A stretch of DNA of 14,136 nucleotides, from the NCBI GenBank assembly GCA_016844285.1, contig JAENIS010000038.1, positions 1-14,136 on the forward strand, given 5' to 3'. Position 1 is the stretch's first letter; each line of letters opens with the position of its first letter. Below, piece after piece: positions 13,734-14,136 of the stretch. Below the pieces are notes generated by a model. The model saw only the letters and a list, made by a program, of their open reading frames with translations, did no database searches and was not told the DNA's origin. The position numbers and the translations under genes were made by a program. Source of the stretch: Dehalococcoidales bacterium. Lineage in GTDB: Bacteria > Chloroflexota > Dehalococcoidia > Dehalococcoidales > UBA2162.

Positions 13734-13825
13734 TGTCACCCTGAGCGTAGCGAAGGGTCTGGGTGTAGTAGGGAGATTATTGACTCACGCCCAGATTCTT
13801 CGTCGCTTCGCTCCTCAGAATGACT
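13734..13825. repeat. Second palindromic repeat element (about 90 bp)
   Basis: The left arm runs GTCACCCTGAGCGTAGCGA and TCTGGG (13758-13763). The right arm runs CCCAGA (13790-13795), then a TTCGTCGCTTCGCTCC stretch and CTCAGAATGAC (13813-13823). The arms are imperfect inverted copies (GTCA-cc-CTGAG against GTCA-tt-CTGAG). Outside them, TTGTATCA (13710-13717) and TGATACAA (13828-13835) form a further inverted pair. GAGCGTAGCGA is shared with the element at 6002-6101, so both belong to one related class of nonautonomous palindromes. Confidence 0.75.
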
Positions 13826-13855
13826 CGTGATACAAGACCGTCTTCAAGGGATTAG

Positions 13856-14068
13856 CCGGCAATCCCAGCGCGCGGTAAATCTCCAGCAAGAAGGGACTAT
13901 GAAAAAACCGTCAGGGAACAGGTGCCCCATTTGAATGATGACGAGCCAATGTGCACTCGGCTGTACATCCAGGACTTTCGTCCAGAAGATTCGCGCCAGG
14001 CCATTCTCTCCCATCGATGGAACTGGCGTCATGAATTTGATGTCACCGATATACCCCGCTTGCCCTAA
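13856..14068 (+). pseudogene. Possible decayed coding fragment after the repeat
   Basis: A 70-codon open frame with no good start, bounded by TAG at 13853-13855 and ending in TAA at 14066-14068. The translation has a balanced soluble-protein composition, for example DYEKTVREQVPHLNDDEP and LYIQDFRPEDSRQAILSHR. I do not recognise it. It begins about 30 bp after the palindromic element, so the element may have separated it from its 5' part. Competing frames on the other strand look less protein-like. This is weak evidence. Confidence 0.25.
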
Positions 14069-14136
14069 TCGCGTCCCAAGCTGGCATCTTAAATCAAGCG
14101 GGCAGTACGGAACGCCTCCCAGATGGCATTCATAAC

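Noticed and set aside
13935..14135. 66-codon plus-strand frame and 62-codon minus-strand frame at the right edge
   Set aside because: Neither has a ribosome binding site or recognisable motifs; a third frame looks more protein-like and is reported as a weak remnant.

Overview
The window looks like chromosomal DNA of an uncultured anaerobic bacterium, most likely Chloroflexota of the Dehalococcoidia type. This placement is an inference from protein style and is only moderately certain. It rests on a 46-residue DUF5679-like zinc protein, a zinc-ribbon threonine synthase of the clade common in Chloroflexota, a GctAB/IpdAB-like CoA-transferase pair next to stand-alone beta-oxidation genes, several TTG starts behind strong AGGAGG sites, and dispersed palindromic repeats. 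No rRNA, tRNA, CRISPR array, transposase or phage gene was seen.

Positions 1-4837 (+) form a tight sulfur amino-acid operon: the 3' end of a cysteine synthase (cysK type), serine O-acetyltransferase (cysE), a cystathionine gamma-synthase/lyase, a threonine synthase-like enzyme, a stand-alone NIL-domain protein and a NifS/IscS cysteine desulfurase. CysE activates serine and the CysK-type enzyme inserts sulfide to give cysteine. The gamma-family PLP enzyme links cysteine and homocysteine, and NifS withdraws sulfur for Fe-S clusters or thiolation. Neighbouring genes overlap or lie 3-75 bp apart.

Positions 4861-5853 (-) hold a convergent two-gene operon: a small multi-cysteine zinc-ribbon protein followed by a two-cluster 4Fe-4S ferredoxin fused to an uncharacterised Cys-containing domain. 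A roughly 100-bp palindromic repeat (6002-6101) separates it from the DUF5679-like gene (6241-6381, +), which has its own consensus-like promoter.

Positions 6649-8482 (-) encode the two subunits of a family I CoA-transferase (alpha then beta). Next comes a decayed peptide-transport locus (8562-9607, -). It has a strong intrinsic terminator, a lipoprotein that looks like an oligopeptide-binding protein with its middle removed in frame, a leader mini-ORF and hairpin, and a membrane-protein relic that may be a permease fragment.

Positions 9947-13626 carry acyl-CoA metabolism: a crotonase-fold enzyme and a double hot-dog MaoC-like protein (both +, both lacking one canonical catalytic residue), then a convergent acyl-CoA dehydrogenase (-), with a bidirectional hairpin terminator between the last two. 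With the CoA-transferase they suggest CoA-dependent breakdown of an unknown organic acid. The right end holds a second palindromic repeat and a possible decayed coding fragment.
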